DNA from: Treponema saccharophilum DSM 2985
Lineage (GTDB): Bacteria > Spirochaetota > Spirochaetia > Treponematales > Treponemataceae
Direction of reading: 5' to 3'
NCBI RefSeq assembly: GCF_000255555.1
Contig: NZ_AGRW01000054.1
Coordinates: 186,001-250,000, forward strand
Length of the DNA: 64,000 nucleotides
The first letter of the stretch is position 1; the number at the start of each line of letters is the position of its first letter. The position numbers and the translations under genes are program-made. Shown in pieces: positions 33,601-42,167 of the stretch. A model generated the notes under the pieces. The model was not told the origin of the DNA and made no database searches. It saw only the letters and a list, made by a program, of their open reading frames with translations.

Positions 33601-33868
33601 GATTACCGACGAGCTTCGGAAGGAAGGATACGTGCGCGACCTCGTGCGCGGAATCCAGAGCCTCCGCAAGGAAAGCGGTTTCGACGTCACGGACAGGATT
33701 TCGCTCCGCGTCGGTGGCGACGATGAGCTTCGTGCCGCGTTCGACATGTTCCGCGAGCTTGTCTGCGGGGAGACGCTGAGCGTTTCCGCCGAATGGGTCG
33801 ATTCGCTTTCAGGAAGCGTCGTCGAGTCAGAGGACAAGAAGTGGAGCATCGCCGTTGCGAGGGTGTAA
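30659..33868 (+). CDS. ileS: Isoleucyl-tRNA synthetase
   Basis: A class I synthetase that charges tRNA-Ile and edits valine. From the TTG at 30659 it has 1069 residues, the length of the eukaryote-like type II IleRS. HIGH is HFGH (55-58) and KMSKS is at 620-624. The editing domain lies between (LAWTTTPWTLPSNL, STEDGTGIVHIAPSFG). The long C-terminal extension ends VTDRISLRVGGDDEL. The TTG is chosen because the family starts near KQIDSKADFPKQEEEVLRFW and GGCGAGG lies upstream; TATAAT at 30632-30637 is a likely -10. The next gene begins within its last codons. Confidence 0.97.
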   Translation: MYKQIDSKADFPKQEEEVLRFWQENDIFQKSIRQRDKAEEFVFFDGPPFATGLPHFGHFIPSTIKDIIPRYQTMKGKKVERRFGWDCHGLPVENLIEKELGINSKHEIEEYGVANFNDKCRASVLKYVGEWRKTITRMGRWVDFDNDYKTMNPDFMESIWWVAKSLWDKGLIYEGKYILPYCPRCATVLSTHELAQGYKDVNDQTVTVRFRIKSLPSSFDDDVSGGNAYFLAWTTTPWTLPSNLGLCMGPEIDYVKVLDKESGDFYIFAEARLSAYYKDADGYEIVWRRKGRDFVGATYEPLFPYFANLADASVCAEISGEKCAAGAFRMFNADYVSTEDGTGIVHIAPSFGEEDNKVFRGSGVPNVEPIDAECKFTKEVPDYVGRFVKDCDKDIIERLKKEGKLVRKAQVLHSYPHCWRCGSPLIYRGIGSWFVRVADHHDALLNSNSKIKWQPAHIKEGRFGKWLAGSRDWAVSRNRYWGNPIPIWKCEDADCKHVICVGSRKELQELSGIYPEDLHKQFVDKIEIPCPKCGKKMRRIPEVFDCWFESGSMPYAQQHYPFENKEYFEKHFPADFISEGLDQTRGWFYTLTILATHLFGQPAFKNCIVNGLVLASDGRKMSKSLRNYTDPVEVINKFGADALRLFLTHSAVVKADDLRYSDEGVKEVVKNILIPLWSGYSFFVTYANIDKFTATGKAFVGKKPANPLDAWIVSVAQKMVKDVTSALDDYDLSSAIDPLVNFIDQINNWYIRRSRRRFWKSENDADKAEAYEALYYALKTFSLCAAPFIPFISEEMWQNLRTEGDAESVHLADFPKYDESLRDEALEFRMATVQKAVSMGRSLRNTFNLKNRQPLLSVQLVTRNADERAVLEDMKATIAEELNVKSVEFHDKEADLVEYGAKANFKVLGKILGGKMKAAAAEIAKLAPEQIAGIVDGGTVEISVDGEKVSLDSETVIVERREKADLKVTNEGTLTVALETKITDELRKEGYVRDLVRGIQSLRKESGFDVTDRISLRVGGDDELRAAFDMFRELVCGETLSVSAEWVDSLSGSVVESEDKKWSIAVARV

Positions 33869-34709
33869 GCGATTATGGGGGCGGATCGCGGTTCTTGCCG
33901 CAGCCGTCCTCTGTTTTGCCGCGCTGTTCCAGTCGTGCACGTCGTCGTCGCTTCCTGCTGATGTCGCCGCGCGCGATTTGCTCGTTCCCGATGCGGAGAT
34001 ATATTTTTCCGTTCCGGTCGAGCCGAACAAATCATTTCTCATGAAGGCGTCTTCGCTCGCGTTGTCCGGGACAAAGCCGGGCGATGTGAGGAAGATGCTT
34101 GAGCGTATCGATGCCGTGTATATTTCGTGCAGCGGGATAGACGGGGCATCGCCGACCATCGGCGCCGTGGCGTCGGGCTCGTTCCCCGCAACGCTCGCGG
34201 GCTTTTTCCTGAAAGAGGGGAACGGATGGAGACGACGCGAGGTCGGCGCGCACAAATGCTACGACCACATGGATACGGGATACGGCTTGTCGTTCGCGTC
34301 TTCGTCGTTGGCATGTCTCGCTTCTGACGGGGATGCTCTTTCCGCGGAGCTTTCCCGTTTCGATTCTGCGCTTTCAGGCTCCCTTTTGGAGCACGTCGAT
34401 TTTGCCGAGTCTGACGGCGCGATATCGTTCTTCATTCCCGATGGCGGCTGGTTCATGGAAACGTTCCTTTCAAACGGGTTTATAAAAATCGGCGGGGTGG
34501 AGTCTGTGGCGGGCTTTCTGTCGCAGGTTGAGGGCGCGGAGGCGTTCGACGTGTCGCTTTCGCTCAAAGTGCCCGACGAGCGGATGCGGCGCGCGGTGTC
34601 CGGGATGATGCGGATATTCGGGCTGCGCGCCGAGGTTTTGGGAGAGGACATCTCCGTTTCCGGGGTAAGGCTCGGATGGGATGCACTTTTGTCCCGCATA
34701 TGCAGGTAA
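33855..34709 (+). CDS. Predicted lipoprotein of unknown function
   Basis: A 284-residue protein with a basic N terminus, a hydrophobic stretch ([15 protein letters not shown]) and lipobox LFQSC (Cys28), so it is probably anchored in the inner or outer membrane. No catalytic motif is recognised; the body alternates Ser/Gly-rich loops and hydrophobic strands. The start is TTG at 33855, overlapping ileS by 14 nt, with GGAG 8 nt upstream inside ileS. No ATG gives the signal peptide in frame. Co-transcription with ileS and the uracil phosphoribosyltransferase gene is likely. Confidence 0.72.
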   Translation: MRGCKRLWGRIAVLAAAVLCFAALFQSCTSSSLPADVAARDLLVPDAEIYFSVPVEPNKSFLMKASSLALSGTKPGDVRKMLERIDAVYISCSGIDGASPTIGAVASGSFPATLAGFFLKEGNGWRRREVGAHKCYDHMDTGYGLSFASSSLACLASDGDALSAELSRFDSALSGSLLEHVDFAESDGAISFFIPDGGWFMETFLSNGFIKIGGVESVAGFLSQVEGAEAFDVSLSLKVPDERMRRAVSGMMRIFGLRAEVLGEDISVSGVRLGWDALLSRICR

Positions 34710-34726
34710 GAGAATTCGGAGGAAAA

Positions 34727-35767
34727 ATGAAAACAGAAAATGAGAGAATAATACTGAAAGCGGAGGACCTTGACGGCTACCTTACGGAAAAGGATGTCGC
34801 CGACATAAATCTCCTCAAGAAAATGTATGACGAGACAATCGGATATTTCGAGCCGAAAAACGAGGCGAAGATAATCGAAAGTTTCGACAGGATGGGGCAC
34901 GAGATGCAGAGAATCTGCTCCGAGAACCCGAACCTCAAGGTTTTCTCGTTCGTCACCGACGAGGGAAGCCATGCCGAGGCGAGCCGCGTGATTTCAAAAT
35001 TGCGCGACGTCGAGACGAGCCATCAGGAATTCGTCTACTACAGCCAGCGCGCTTACGAGATGCTGTTCCGCCTCGCGTATACGAACGGCCCGTCAAGCAG
35101 GAAGGGGCACATAGTCGTCAAGACGCCCGTGTCAAGCCCCGTTCAGAATTACGCCGTCCACAAAATCCCGAACATAGACGATGAAATCGGGAATTCAGTG
35201 ATGTGCGTCATGCTCCGCGGCGCGCTCCTTCCGAGCATAATCATGTCGAAGGAAATCGAGGAGTATTCGAGCACGAACTACGTCACGCCGTTCGCGCTTT
35301 TCAGGATAAACCGCGACGACACGAAGCACGAGGACGACATGGAGTACGTTCTCAACCTCAAGAAATCGTTCTTCAATATCGAGGAGCTTGACGGCAAGGA
35401 CTGGATTTTTGCCGACCCGATGAACGCGACGGGCGGCTCGCTCGTCACCGTCGTGAAGTATCTCCAGTCGCAGGGCGTGAAGCCGAAATCGATAAAATTC
35501 TTCAATGTCATATCCGCGCTGAAAGGAAGCCTCCGCGTCTGCCGCGCCCTTCCGAACTGCACGTGCTACACGCTCTGGCTCGACCCCGTGCTGAACAATT
35601 CCGCGTACATAATGCCCGGTCTTGGCGATGCCGGTGACCGCCTGAACGGCTGCGACAAGAAGACGAACCCGCGCAATATCATCCGCCTCATCGCCGATTA
35701 TGGCGCCGACATCTCGGCGCTCTACCACAATCAGCTGACGAAAATCGAGCAGACGGTTCTCGGCTGA
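34727..35767 (+). CDS. Uracil phosphoribosyltransferase-like protein with N-terminal extension
   Basis: The C-terminal ~210 residues match uracil phosphoribosyltransferase, which makes UMP from uracil and PRPP. They include [10 protein letters not shown], the PRPP loop DPMNATGGS (230-238) and the uracil-binding PGLGDAGDR region (297-305, usually [12 protein letters not shown]). About 125 extra residues precede the domain and carry no recognised motif. GGAGG at ideal spacing fixes the start at 34727. The stop overlaps the next ATG by one base (TGATG). Pyrimidine salvage is expected, but the extension could add regulation. Confidence 0.85.
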   Translation: MKTENERIILKAEDLDGYLTEKDVADINLLKKMYDETIGYFEPKNEAKIIESFDRMGHEMQRICSENPNLKVFSFVTDEGSHAEASRVISKLRDVETSHQEFVYYSQRAYEMLFRLAYTNGPSSRKGHIVVKTPVSSPVQNYAVHKIPNIDDEIGNSVMCVMLRGALLPSIIMSKEIEEYSSTNYVTPFALFRINRDDTKHEDDMEYVLNLKKSFFNIEELDGKDWIFADPMNATGGSLVTVVKYLQSQGVKPKSIKFFNVISALKGSLRVCRALPNCTCYTLWLDPVLNNSAYIMPGLGDAGDRLNGCDKKTNPRNIIRLIADYGADISALYHNQLTKIEQTVLG

Positions 35768-36387
35768 TGAAATTTCCGTCCATCTTCCTCGTTTCGGCTT
35801 TTCTTCTCGTCATGCAGGGATGCTCGACAGTCGGCGTTCCGGGGGAGGGAAAGGTCGTCCTGAGGAACATCGCGACGGAGTATTATTCCATCGCCGAGGG
35901 GTATTTCGGGATGAAGAATTATTCCAAGGCGGCGGAATACTACGAGCGCGCAATGAAGGACGAATCGCTGCGCGTCGCATCATTCTACAAGATGGCGCGC
36001 TCATATGCGATGGCGCAGAACTGGGAGAAGGCGGCTCCCTGCTACGATGAGCTTCTCTCGCAGGACCCGGATAACCTGAACCTGAAGGTTTCCGTCGCCT
36101 ATATTGCGGCGATGCGCGGTGATACCGATTCCGCGCTTTCCCAGTTCAAGTCGCTCTGCGAGGAAAATCCCTATGAGGAGCAGGTCCTCGAAAATTATGT
36201 GGCGCTCCTTCTTTTTGTCGGGAGGGCGGAGGATGCCGAGGTCGGGTACAGGAAGCTGAAGGCGACTTTTCCCGAAAACTCGAAGCTGAAGGATTTCTCG
36301 CAGCAGCTTTCCGAGCTTGCCGACAATTTTTCCGACGGCGACGCGGACGGTTCTGTAAAGAAATCTGCTCCGCCGCTCAAGAAATAA
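35767..36387 (+). CDS. TPR lipoprotein
   Basis: A 206-residue predicted lipoprotein: signal peptide and lipobox VMQGC (Cys19), then three or four TPR repeats (YYSIAEGYFGMKNYSKAAEY, VASFYKMARSYAMAQNWEKA, LKVSVAYIAAMRGDTDSALS). The form recalls BamD/YfgC-like periplasmic assembly lipoproteins, but it is too generic for a name. The ATG overlaps the upstream stop, so translation is coupled. It is last in the ileS-lipoprotein-upp-TPR series. Confidence 0.8.
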   Translation: MKFPSIFLVSAFLLVMQGCSTVGVPGEGKVVLRNIATEYYSIAEGYFGMKNYSKAAEYYERAMKDESLRVASFYKMARSYAMAQNWEKAAPCYDELLSQDPDNLNLKVSVAYIAAMRGDTDSALSQFKSLCEENPYEEQVLENYVALLLFVGRAEDAEVGYRKLKATFPENSKLKDFSQQLSELADNFSDGDADGSVKKSAPPLKK

Positions 36388-36525
36388 GCGGAATTCTTTT
36401 GTCATGCTGGACGGTTTTCGTAAGAAAGCTCGTTTTTGCATCTATCCCGTTTTGGATTCCGAACCAATCCCGGAATGGCGCCGAAAATCCTGACAGAACC
36501 GTTTCGGTTGTTTTTGTTCGCTCGC

Positions 36526-36556
36526 AAAAAAAACGGCCATCCGTGGGGGATGGCCG
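36526..36556 (-). terminator. Intrinsic terminator of the DUF115 operon
   Basis: A 9-bp perfect stem (CGGCCATCC / GGATGGCCG, 36534-36542 with 36548-36556) with a 5-nt loop is followed on the minus strand by eight T (36526-36533). Confidence 0.85.
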
Positions 36557-36571
36557 CTCTTCCGTACGGAA

Positions 36572-38251
36572 TCAGACGTTTATCTCGTCGCCGATTTCCT
36601 GCTTGTATCTTTCCGGATTTGCCTTGAACGCCACGATCGGATTCGCGGTGTCGCTTTCCGCGTGCTCCAGCGCGCCCTTTGCCTCGACGATGAGCCTGTC
36701 CGCGGGAATCGCTCGGTAGTTCATGGCGGATATTCCGATGAATATCGCGTCGTTCTTGTTTCCGATTATTTCCGCGATTGCGGGGAGAATCGTCTCGCAC
36801 TGCGAGAGCGTCGTGTCGATGTCCACGCCGTTCAGGACTATAGCGATTGTGTCGAGCGCGTATTCGTAGACTTCAGCCTCCGCTCCGAACGTCTCTTTTA
36901 TTATCGCGAGGATTTCCTGCGTCTTGTCCGTCGACGTTTCCTCGTCGAGGCAGAAATCCGTCATTTTCACCATCGCAAGGGATATCTCCTTGTAACGGTT
37001 CTGCCTGAGCTGGTCGCCGAGGTCCTTTATGAATTCGTCGGGAAGTTCCTCCCCGTCATTCTCTGTCTCCGGCTCTTCCGGCTGCGATTCAAAAGCCGCC
37101 TCCGTCGGTTGTGTTTCCTGCGCGGGAGAATCGTCATGGCTCTCTCCCGCCCCGATTTCCGTCTCCGCGACGGCGGTGGTTGTCGGGGCTGCCGCGACCT
37201 CCGCTTCGGGAACCGTCTGCTCTTCGTGAGGCTCGTGCTCGTCCTGTTCCGTCTCCTCTGTTTCGGACCCGGTTTCAGCATGTTCCTCTTCGGCTCCGGC
37301 TGTTCCCTGTTCCGTCTCCGGCTCTTCCTGGGCGGCTTTTTCGGAAGGCGTTTCCTCCGCCTCCGTTTGGGCAGGTTCTGCGGGCGCGTCCTCTTCCGGG
37401 CTTTCCTGAGGCTCCTGCCCGACGGCGCTTTCCTCCGCGCCGGATGCAGGGCTCTCGTCCGCTTCCGCCGGGGATTCGTCCTCCGCTTCCTGATGGGCGG
37501 GCTCCTCCTCGCAGAGCGTCTCCTCTTCCTCTTCCGCGGATTCGTCCTCCGCGACCGTCTCCTCTGCTTCGTCGTCTTCATCGAAATCATCGTCGTCGAT
37601 GATTTCATCGTACTGCTCGTTCACCTCGTTTATGCTGTCGTCGAAGATGGTGCCCTCGGGCTCCTCCTTCTTCATCTGCTCCTCCGCGAGCTTTTTGCGG
37701 AGCTCCCGTATCTCGGAAAGCTCCTTCTGCAGCTTCGATTCCGTGTCCGCGCTTTCCGGCACCGCGTCCTTGCAGATGAAGAGCGCCGCGACGGAAACGA
37801 GCGTGCCTATGAGCGCGAACATGAACGAAAGTATCGCGTTGCTGTGGAGCTTCTCGAGTTTCACCGTGTAGAGCGTCGCTTCGAGCGTGAGCGAATTCCC
37901 GTCCGCGGTGGCATCCGTCTGCGAGAACTGCTGAGAGATTCGCTCAGACGGCTTCGCGGCTTTCTGCGGAGGATATGAATAGACCTGAATTTCGTTTACG
38001 GATAGATTTATGTCGCTGAATTCGGACGTGTCGCCGATTGCCTTCGTAAACTGTTCCGCGAATTCCCTCGTTCCGATTCCGTTCCGCGCCGCCGCCGTTT
38101 TCGTCGCGAGCATAAGCGTGTCGAACCGCGCCTCCGCCCGCTTCGGGCCGTTTTTTTTCTCCATGCCGAAACTGAAGCCGAGATTTACCAATGCAAGGAT
38201 GAAGAAAAGTGCGCTGATTGTCGAAAAGATAGGAATTTTTGTCGATTTCAT
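36572..38251 (-). CDS. Two-helix membrane protein with acidic linker and degenerate GGDEF-like domain
   Basis: The 559 residues divide as follows: TM1 (about 9-27), a ~100-residue probably periplasmic domain, TM2 (about 138-160), a coiled stretch, a ~220-residue Glu/Ala/Pro-rich acidic linker, and a C-terminal ~150-residue domain. That domain has the outline of GGDEF cyclases (start FIKDLGDQLRQNRYKEI, end GISAMNYRAIPADRLIVEAK). At the signature position it reads EYALDTIAIVL, so GG(D/E)EF is absent and cyclase activity is not expected. The gene overlaps the upstream DUF115 gene by 4 nt (ATGA) and ends the operon. A sensor or scaffold role is inferred. Confidence 0.75.
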   Translation of the reverse strand: MKSTKIPIFSTISALFFILALVNLGFSFGMEKKNGPKRAEARFDTLMLATKTAAARNGIGTREFAEQFTKAIGDTSEFSDINLSVNEIQVYSYPPQKAAKPSERISQQFSQTDATADGNSLTLEATLYTVKLEKLHSNAILSFMFALIGTLVSVAALFICKDAVPESADTESKLQKELSEIRELRKKLAEEQMKKEEPEGTIFDDSINEVNEQYDEIIDDDDFDEDDEAEETVAEDESAEEEEETLCEEEPAHQEAEDESPAEADESPASGAEESAVGQEPQESPEEDAPAEPAQTEAEETPSEKAAQEEPETEQGTAGAEEEHAETGSETEETEQDEHEPHEEQTVPEAEVAAAPTTTAVAETEIGAGESHDDSPAQETQPTEAAFESQPEEPETENDGEELPDEFIKDLGDQLRQNRYKEISLAMVKMTDFCLDEETSTDKTQEILAIIKETFGAEAEVYEYALDTIAIVLNGVDIDTTLSQCETILPAIAEIIGNKNDAIFIGISAMNYRAIPADRLIVEAKGALEHAESDTANPIVAFKANPERYKQEIGDEINV

Positions 38252-39735
38252 AATTTTTTAGTATATCCAAGAGTTTTGTCGTATGCAAGAATTACCGGCC
38301 CGCCTCTTTTGGCGAACCATGCAGCCAGCGGGAGCGTCGTGAGGAATTCGGGGGAGCATCCGTCCTTGCCGGATTTCTCGAGCCTGCGCGCGAATTCGTC
38401 CCGGAAGCTGGCAAAGCCGAACTTTCCGTCCGAGCGGAATGCGGCGCCCGTTCTTTTTCCGTCCCTGACGAATGATTTCGCGTTTCCGTATTCCCCTGTT
38501 CCGCGTGAGAATCCCTCCGCGGCGAGGAAGTCGGCGAGCGTTTTTTCGTACGACTCGAGGATTTTCGTCGTGGGGGAGTGCGGGCGCCCCGTTTCCTTCA
38601 GCTCCGTCCTGAACATGAGCGCGTCGAACATCGTCTCCGATGTCGAGAGGCGCGACGACGTGTTTATGAACCTGTCGTCGAGGTACGTCCCGCGCGCGTA
38701 GGGGCGCCCGCCCGTGTACGCGAAGTCCGCCCCGTAAAAGTCCAGCCGCCTGAACCCGCACCGTGATGCGAAATCCGCCGCCGCTATCGTGACCGTCCCG
38801 CTTCCAGTGCTGAGCTTTGGGAACGGCTTTTCCGCGAAGGAAGACGCGTATGACGAGAGCGGGTGGCCTGTCTGGACGAACGCAATCCTCCCGCCTTTTT
38901 CCTTGACTGCACGTACAGCCGACGTATCCGCGCAGAGGTCGAAGACGAAAATCGTCCGGCTCCCTTCCGCGCCGATGAAATGCGAGTATGAGACGTTCTG
39001 CCCGTCGACCGATACGACAGCGTCGGGTATTATTCCCCGCGAGAGGAGCGGCCTGTATGCGGTGTCCGTCGCGACGATGAACAGTTTTTCCCTGTCCGCC
39101 GAAAGCGTCGCGCACGATTCGTCGAGGGTGGGGCCTGCTGCTATTATCGCTGCCGTCCGTCCGTCGGCTTGTACGCTCAGCTCGGGAATTTCCGCCGCCG
39201 TCCGCAGGTTCAGCAGGATGTTCCTCTGCCAAATTTTTCCGAAATGGCTCTGCACGGAAAAATCGCCGGACACGTCCTCTATCGCCGCTTTTATGAGCGA
39301 CATCGCCTCGTCGTGCTCTTCCGGGAACGCGTTCTGCCATGCGCGCAGCGTCGTTATTGTTGCGTTTCCGTGGACTGCGGGCATGTATAAGTCCGTTATC
39401 GCTTTCCGGATTCCGTTTTTCGTCGTGAGCGCGACGTTCATTCTTCCGCTGAGGTTCTTTGCGCAGGGGATTTTCGCGAGGAAATCGATGTCGGCTTCGT
39501 CTGGCTCGTAGGCTATTATGGTCGCGCCGGGGTTCCGCTCCAGAAGCGCCTCTATGTGGTAGCCGCCGGCAATGCCGAGCACGATGAAGAAATTTCCTTT
39601 CCCAGCCGCCTGCGCGAACTGTTCCGCCTCCCGCCTCGGGTCGTAGCGCGAGTGCAGGTATGACTTTCCGCTGACGGGAACAATGTCTCCGTTCCTCGCC
39701 GCGGCTGTTCCTGTGTAGTGCGTCGTTTTTTCCAT
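38248..39735 (-). CDS. DUF115 (MptE-like/Maf-type) protein, second copy
   Basis: The 495 residues contain the DUF115 core: KSYLHSRYDPRREAEQFA at the N terminus, FIVLGIAGGYHIEALLERNP, AAIIAAGPTLDESC, DAVVSVDGQNVSYSHF, KLSTGSGTVTIAAADFA and FYGADFAYTGGRPYARGTY. This core is shared by archaeal 6-hydroxymethylpterin pyrophosphokinases and by bacterial Maf proteins that glycosylate flagellin with nonulosonic acids. The ATG at 39735 lies 4 nt from the upstream stop; TTG 39768 is an alternative. It follows a diverged DUF115 gene. A Maf-like glycosyltransferase role is favoured by the flagellar context. Confidence 0.82.
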   Translation of the reverse strand: MEKTTHYTGTAAARNGDIVPVSGKSYLHSRYDPRREAEQFAQAAGKGNFFIVLGIAGGYHIEALLERNPGATIIAYEPDEADIDFLAKIPCAKNLSGRMNVALTTKNGIRKAITDLYMPAVHGNATITTLRAWQNAFPEEHDEAMSLIKAAIEDVSGDFSVQSHFGKIWQRNILLNLRTAAEIPELSVQADGRTAAIIAAGPTLDESCATLSADREKLFIVATDTAYRPLLSRGIIPDAVVSVDGQNVSYSHFIGAEGSRTIFVFDLCADTSAVRAVKEKGGRIAFVQTGHPLSSYASSFAEKPFPKLSTGSGTVTIAAADFASRCGFRRLDFYGADFAYTGGRPYARGTYLDDRFINTSSRLSTSETMFDALMFRTELKETGRPHSPTTKILESYEKTLADFLAAEGFSRGTGEYGNAKSFVRDGKRTGAAFRSDGKFGFASFRDEFARRLEKSGKDGCSPEFLTTLPLAAWFAKRGGPVILAYDKTLGYTKKL

Positions 39736-39739
39736 AGGC

Positions 39740-41239
39740 TCAGGCGCGCGCCGCGATTCGTGCGACAAGCGCGCTTTTTTCCTCCGCGATTTTTCTTTCG
39801 ATTTCTTTCTTTTTTGCCTCGTCGGTCTCTCGCCCGAGCATCACGGACAGCGCCGGAAAGTATTCCCGCGTGAACGCGCCGTTCGTGTCGTCATCCGCGG
39901 CTTTCTTGAGCAGCGACAGCGCAATCCGCCGCCGGCTTTCCTCGTCCGCACCGGTTTCCGACACCGTCTTTGCGATTTTTTCTGCCTTCCTTCTTCCCGT
40001 AATCGAGTCGAATTCGTCCCAGCCGATGTCGCGGATGCTGCCGAGCCTGTTCGGGAACGCGAATCCGTCCGAAAGCCTGAACGCCTTTTTGTCGAACCTG
40101 CTGGAATTCGCCGCGAACCATCCCCGGTACGTTGCGAGCGGCTTTTCCGAGGCGAACCTCGCCGAAGTCGTCCTCGTCTCCTTCGTCGAAAGCCTGCCGT
40201 CGCTCTGGCTGGCGATTTCCTCGAGCGCGTTCGGCTGCGTGTGCTGGTATCCGCCCGCGCTTGCCTGGTCAAGCCCGCACATGAAAACGGGGCCGTTCGT
40301 AATCGACGCGGCGAATTCGAGCGCTGTCCCGCTTACCGTTCCGTTCCGCCGCGCGCCCATCGTCCTGATTCCGCATGACTCGAAAATGTTCCTGATGAAT
40401 TCGGGAGAGTCGTCATAGAGGAGCGGGATTATTTCCCTGTTTCTGATGAAGTCTCCCGGTGCCGCCGATTCTGATGCGAGCGCCGCCGTGAATTCCGCGC
40501 TTTTCCCGGGGAAGGCGAGGTGCCGTTTCGCCCAGAACCCGCCGTCCGTGCTTATCGCGATGTCTGGCGTGATTCCTGCGCTCAGGAGCGGGAGGATTGC
40601 AGATGAGCAGGCGAGCAGTATGAAGTTTTCCCGCCGCTCTTTTATGTGCGGGAGGGAGCTTTCTAGGCTCGTCCCCGATGCCGCTATGAGCACGGGTGAT
40701 TTTGTCCGCGCGATTGTCGCCGTTCTTCTCGCCGTGGATGCGAGCGTTATCGCGTTTTTCAGCCACCGCCTCGCGAAGTACGTCCTTGTTGCCATGACGT
40801 CGCGGCTCTTCTCAACCGCTTCTTTTACGGCTTTCCATGCGCGCGTTTTTTCCTCCGGGAACGCGCTCCCGCTTGCCGTCCATTCGAAGAACAGCGCGGA
40901 AAGTATCTTCTCCTCGCCGAGCGCGCCGAATATGTCGTCGGAAAGCCCTTCTCCTGCTGAAAAGACCTTGTCCCAAAGTCCGTCTGTTTTTGAGAACGCA
41001 TCGCAGAACCGCACCGCCATGATTTTTGCTTCCGGGAATCTTTTCCTGATAAACGGCGCGCAATACGACAAAGCCGGCTCAAGTATTATCACGCATGCCG
41101 GATTGAAGTCGCAGCTCATGTTCTGGGCGAATTTTTCCGCCTCTGCGGACGGATTGTATTTTGAATGAAGGAATTTGCCGCCCGCGGAGCACGTTTCCTC
41201 CCCGTTCTTCGCTGCGGCAAACTGTATGCGGGATGTCAT
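39740..41239 (-). CDS. DUF115 (MptE-like/Maf-type) protein, first copy
   Basis: A 499-residue paralogue of the downstream gene with the same order: GGKFLHSKYNPSAEAEKFA, CVIILEPALSYCAPFIRKRF, VLIAASGTSLESSL, DIAISTDGGFWAKRH, SGTALEFAAS and FMCGLDQASAGGYQHT. The AGPTL and D-G-Q positions of the second copy are changed here (ASGTS, TDGGF), so substrate or activity may have diverged. It starts 4 nt after the stop of the unknown 307-residue gene. A charged helical C terminus (AKKKEIERKIAEEKSALV) is extra. Confidence 0.78.
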   Translation of the reverse strand: MTSRIQFAAAKNGEETCSAGGKFLHSKYNPSAEAEKFAQNMSCDFNPACVIILEPALSYCAPFIRKRFPEAKIMAVRFCDAFSKTDGLWDKVFSAGEGLSDDIFGALGEEKILSALFFEWTASGSAFPEEKTRAWKAVKEAVEKSRDVMATRTYFARRWLKNAITLASTARRTATIARTKSPVLIAASGTSLESSLPHIKERRENFILLACSSAILPLLSAGITPDIAISTDGGFWAKRHLAFPGKSAEFTAALASESAAPGDFIRNREIIPLLYDDSPEFIRNIFESCGIRTMGARRNGTVSGTALEFAASITNGPVFMCGLDQASAGGYQHTQPNALEEIASQSDGRLSTKETRTTSARFASEKPLATYRGWFAANSSRFDKKAFRLSDGFAFPNRLGSIRDIGWDEFDSITGRRKAEKIAKTVSETGADEESRRRIALSLLKKAADDDTNGAFTREYFPALSVMLGRETDEAKKKEIERKIAEEKSALVARIAARA

Positions 41240-41243
41240 TTCG

Positions 41244-42167
41244 TCAGCCGTTCTGGAGGAATGCGACCGCGCCCTTCTTTATCGGGCAGATTCCCGCCGA
41301 AAGAAGCAGGGTGTGTTTTGTTGCGTGCTCCCCGAGAAGCGGCTGCAGCATGGACACGATATGGAAGGAAAGCAGCTTCTCGTCAAGTTCGTCCTTTGCG
41401 AACAAGACGATTTTCATGTCGCCGCTCGTCGGAGTCTCGTCCACGTGGATGCAGTTCGGCGATTTGAACAGCGGGGCTATTGTCGCGTATGCCGACGACG
41501 TGACCGCCGCCGTTATCCGCGCTTTCAGCTCTATCCGGTCGACCATGTCGATTTTAGAGAGTTTCCGCTCGATTTCGACGTTCTGCATCAGCTTCTCCAC
41601 GCTGTTTTTCAGCGAGAGAATGAAAAAATGCGCGCTCGATATCTCAAGCCCCTTTTCTATGCTCTCGTCGATTTCCGCCAGTTCCCGCTGCTCGTCGCGC
41701 TTGTACTCGACGATTTTCTTGAGCATCGATGCGCACGCGGACGATTGCGGCAGGACAGTCTGCTCCTCGTCGCTGAATTCCGCGAGGACGAAAATCATCG
41801 GGGTTTCCTTGTCGTTGAACGGCAGAAAATACAGCGACGCCATGTCCATGCTCGTCTGGTCGTCGAACAGGGGCAGGAAAGGCGACAGCTCGTTGAAGTC
41901 TTTCGAGAAGCACTGCCATTCGAACGCCTTTGAGAGTTTTCCGTTCCAGAAATCCCTGAACGAAATCGACGATGCTATCGTCTTCGAGTTGAAGCCTGTC
42001 GATTCTGTCATGACGTAGAATTCCGCGCCGGTTCCTGTCTTGTACGGCGTGAGGATTCCCGCGTGCCTGAATCCGTTCTTTGCCGTCCATTCGCTGAATT
42101 TCGGCGTCGTCTCCGCTATGAGCTTCGTCGCCCTTTGGAGAAGACCGCCCTTCGTGTTTGCTGTCAT
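41244..42167 (-). CDS. Conserved-looking protein of unknown function, 307 residues
   Basis: I do not recognise a family. The protein is soluble, with no signal peptide or membrane helix. It has a mixed N-terminal part (HAGILTPYKTGTGAEFYVMT), a helical middle (YKRDEQRELAEIDESIEKGLE) and a beta-rich C terminus (DMKIVLFAKDELDEKLLSFH). Its start codon overlaps the stop of the acidic-protein gene by one base (TAATG), and the first DUF115 gene follows in 4 nt. Tight coupling suggests that it works with one of these neighbours. Confidence 0.7.
   Translation of the reverse strand: MTANTKGGLLQRATKLIAETTPKFSEWTAKNGFRHAGILTPYKTGTGAEFYVMTESTGFNSKTIASSISFRDFWNGKLSKAFEWQCFSKDFNELSPFLPLFDDQTSMDMASLYFLPFNDKETPMIFVLAEFSDEEQTVLPQSSACASMLKKIVEYKRDEQRELAEIDESIEKGLEISSAHFFILSLKNSVEKLMQNVEIERKLSKIDMVDRIELKARITAAVTSSAYATIAPLFKSPNCIHVDETPTSGDMKIVLFAKDELDEKLLSFHIVSMLQPLLGEHATKHTLLLSAGICPIKKGAVAFLQNG

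Noticed and set aside
36498-36518. Plus-strand terminator AACCGTTTCGGTT with T-run after the TPR lipoprotein gene
   Set aside because: The stem is only 5 bp with a 3-nt loop; it is too weak to call, although it could assist termination.
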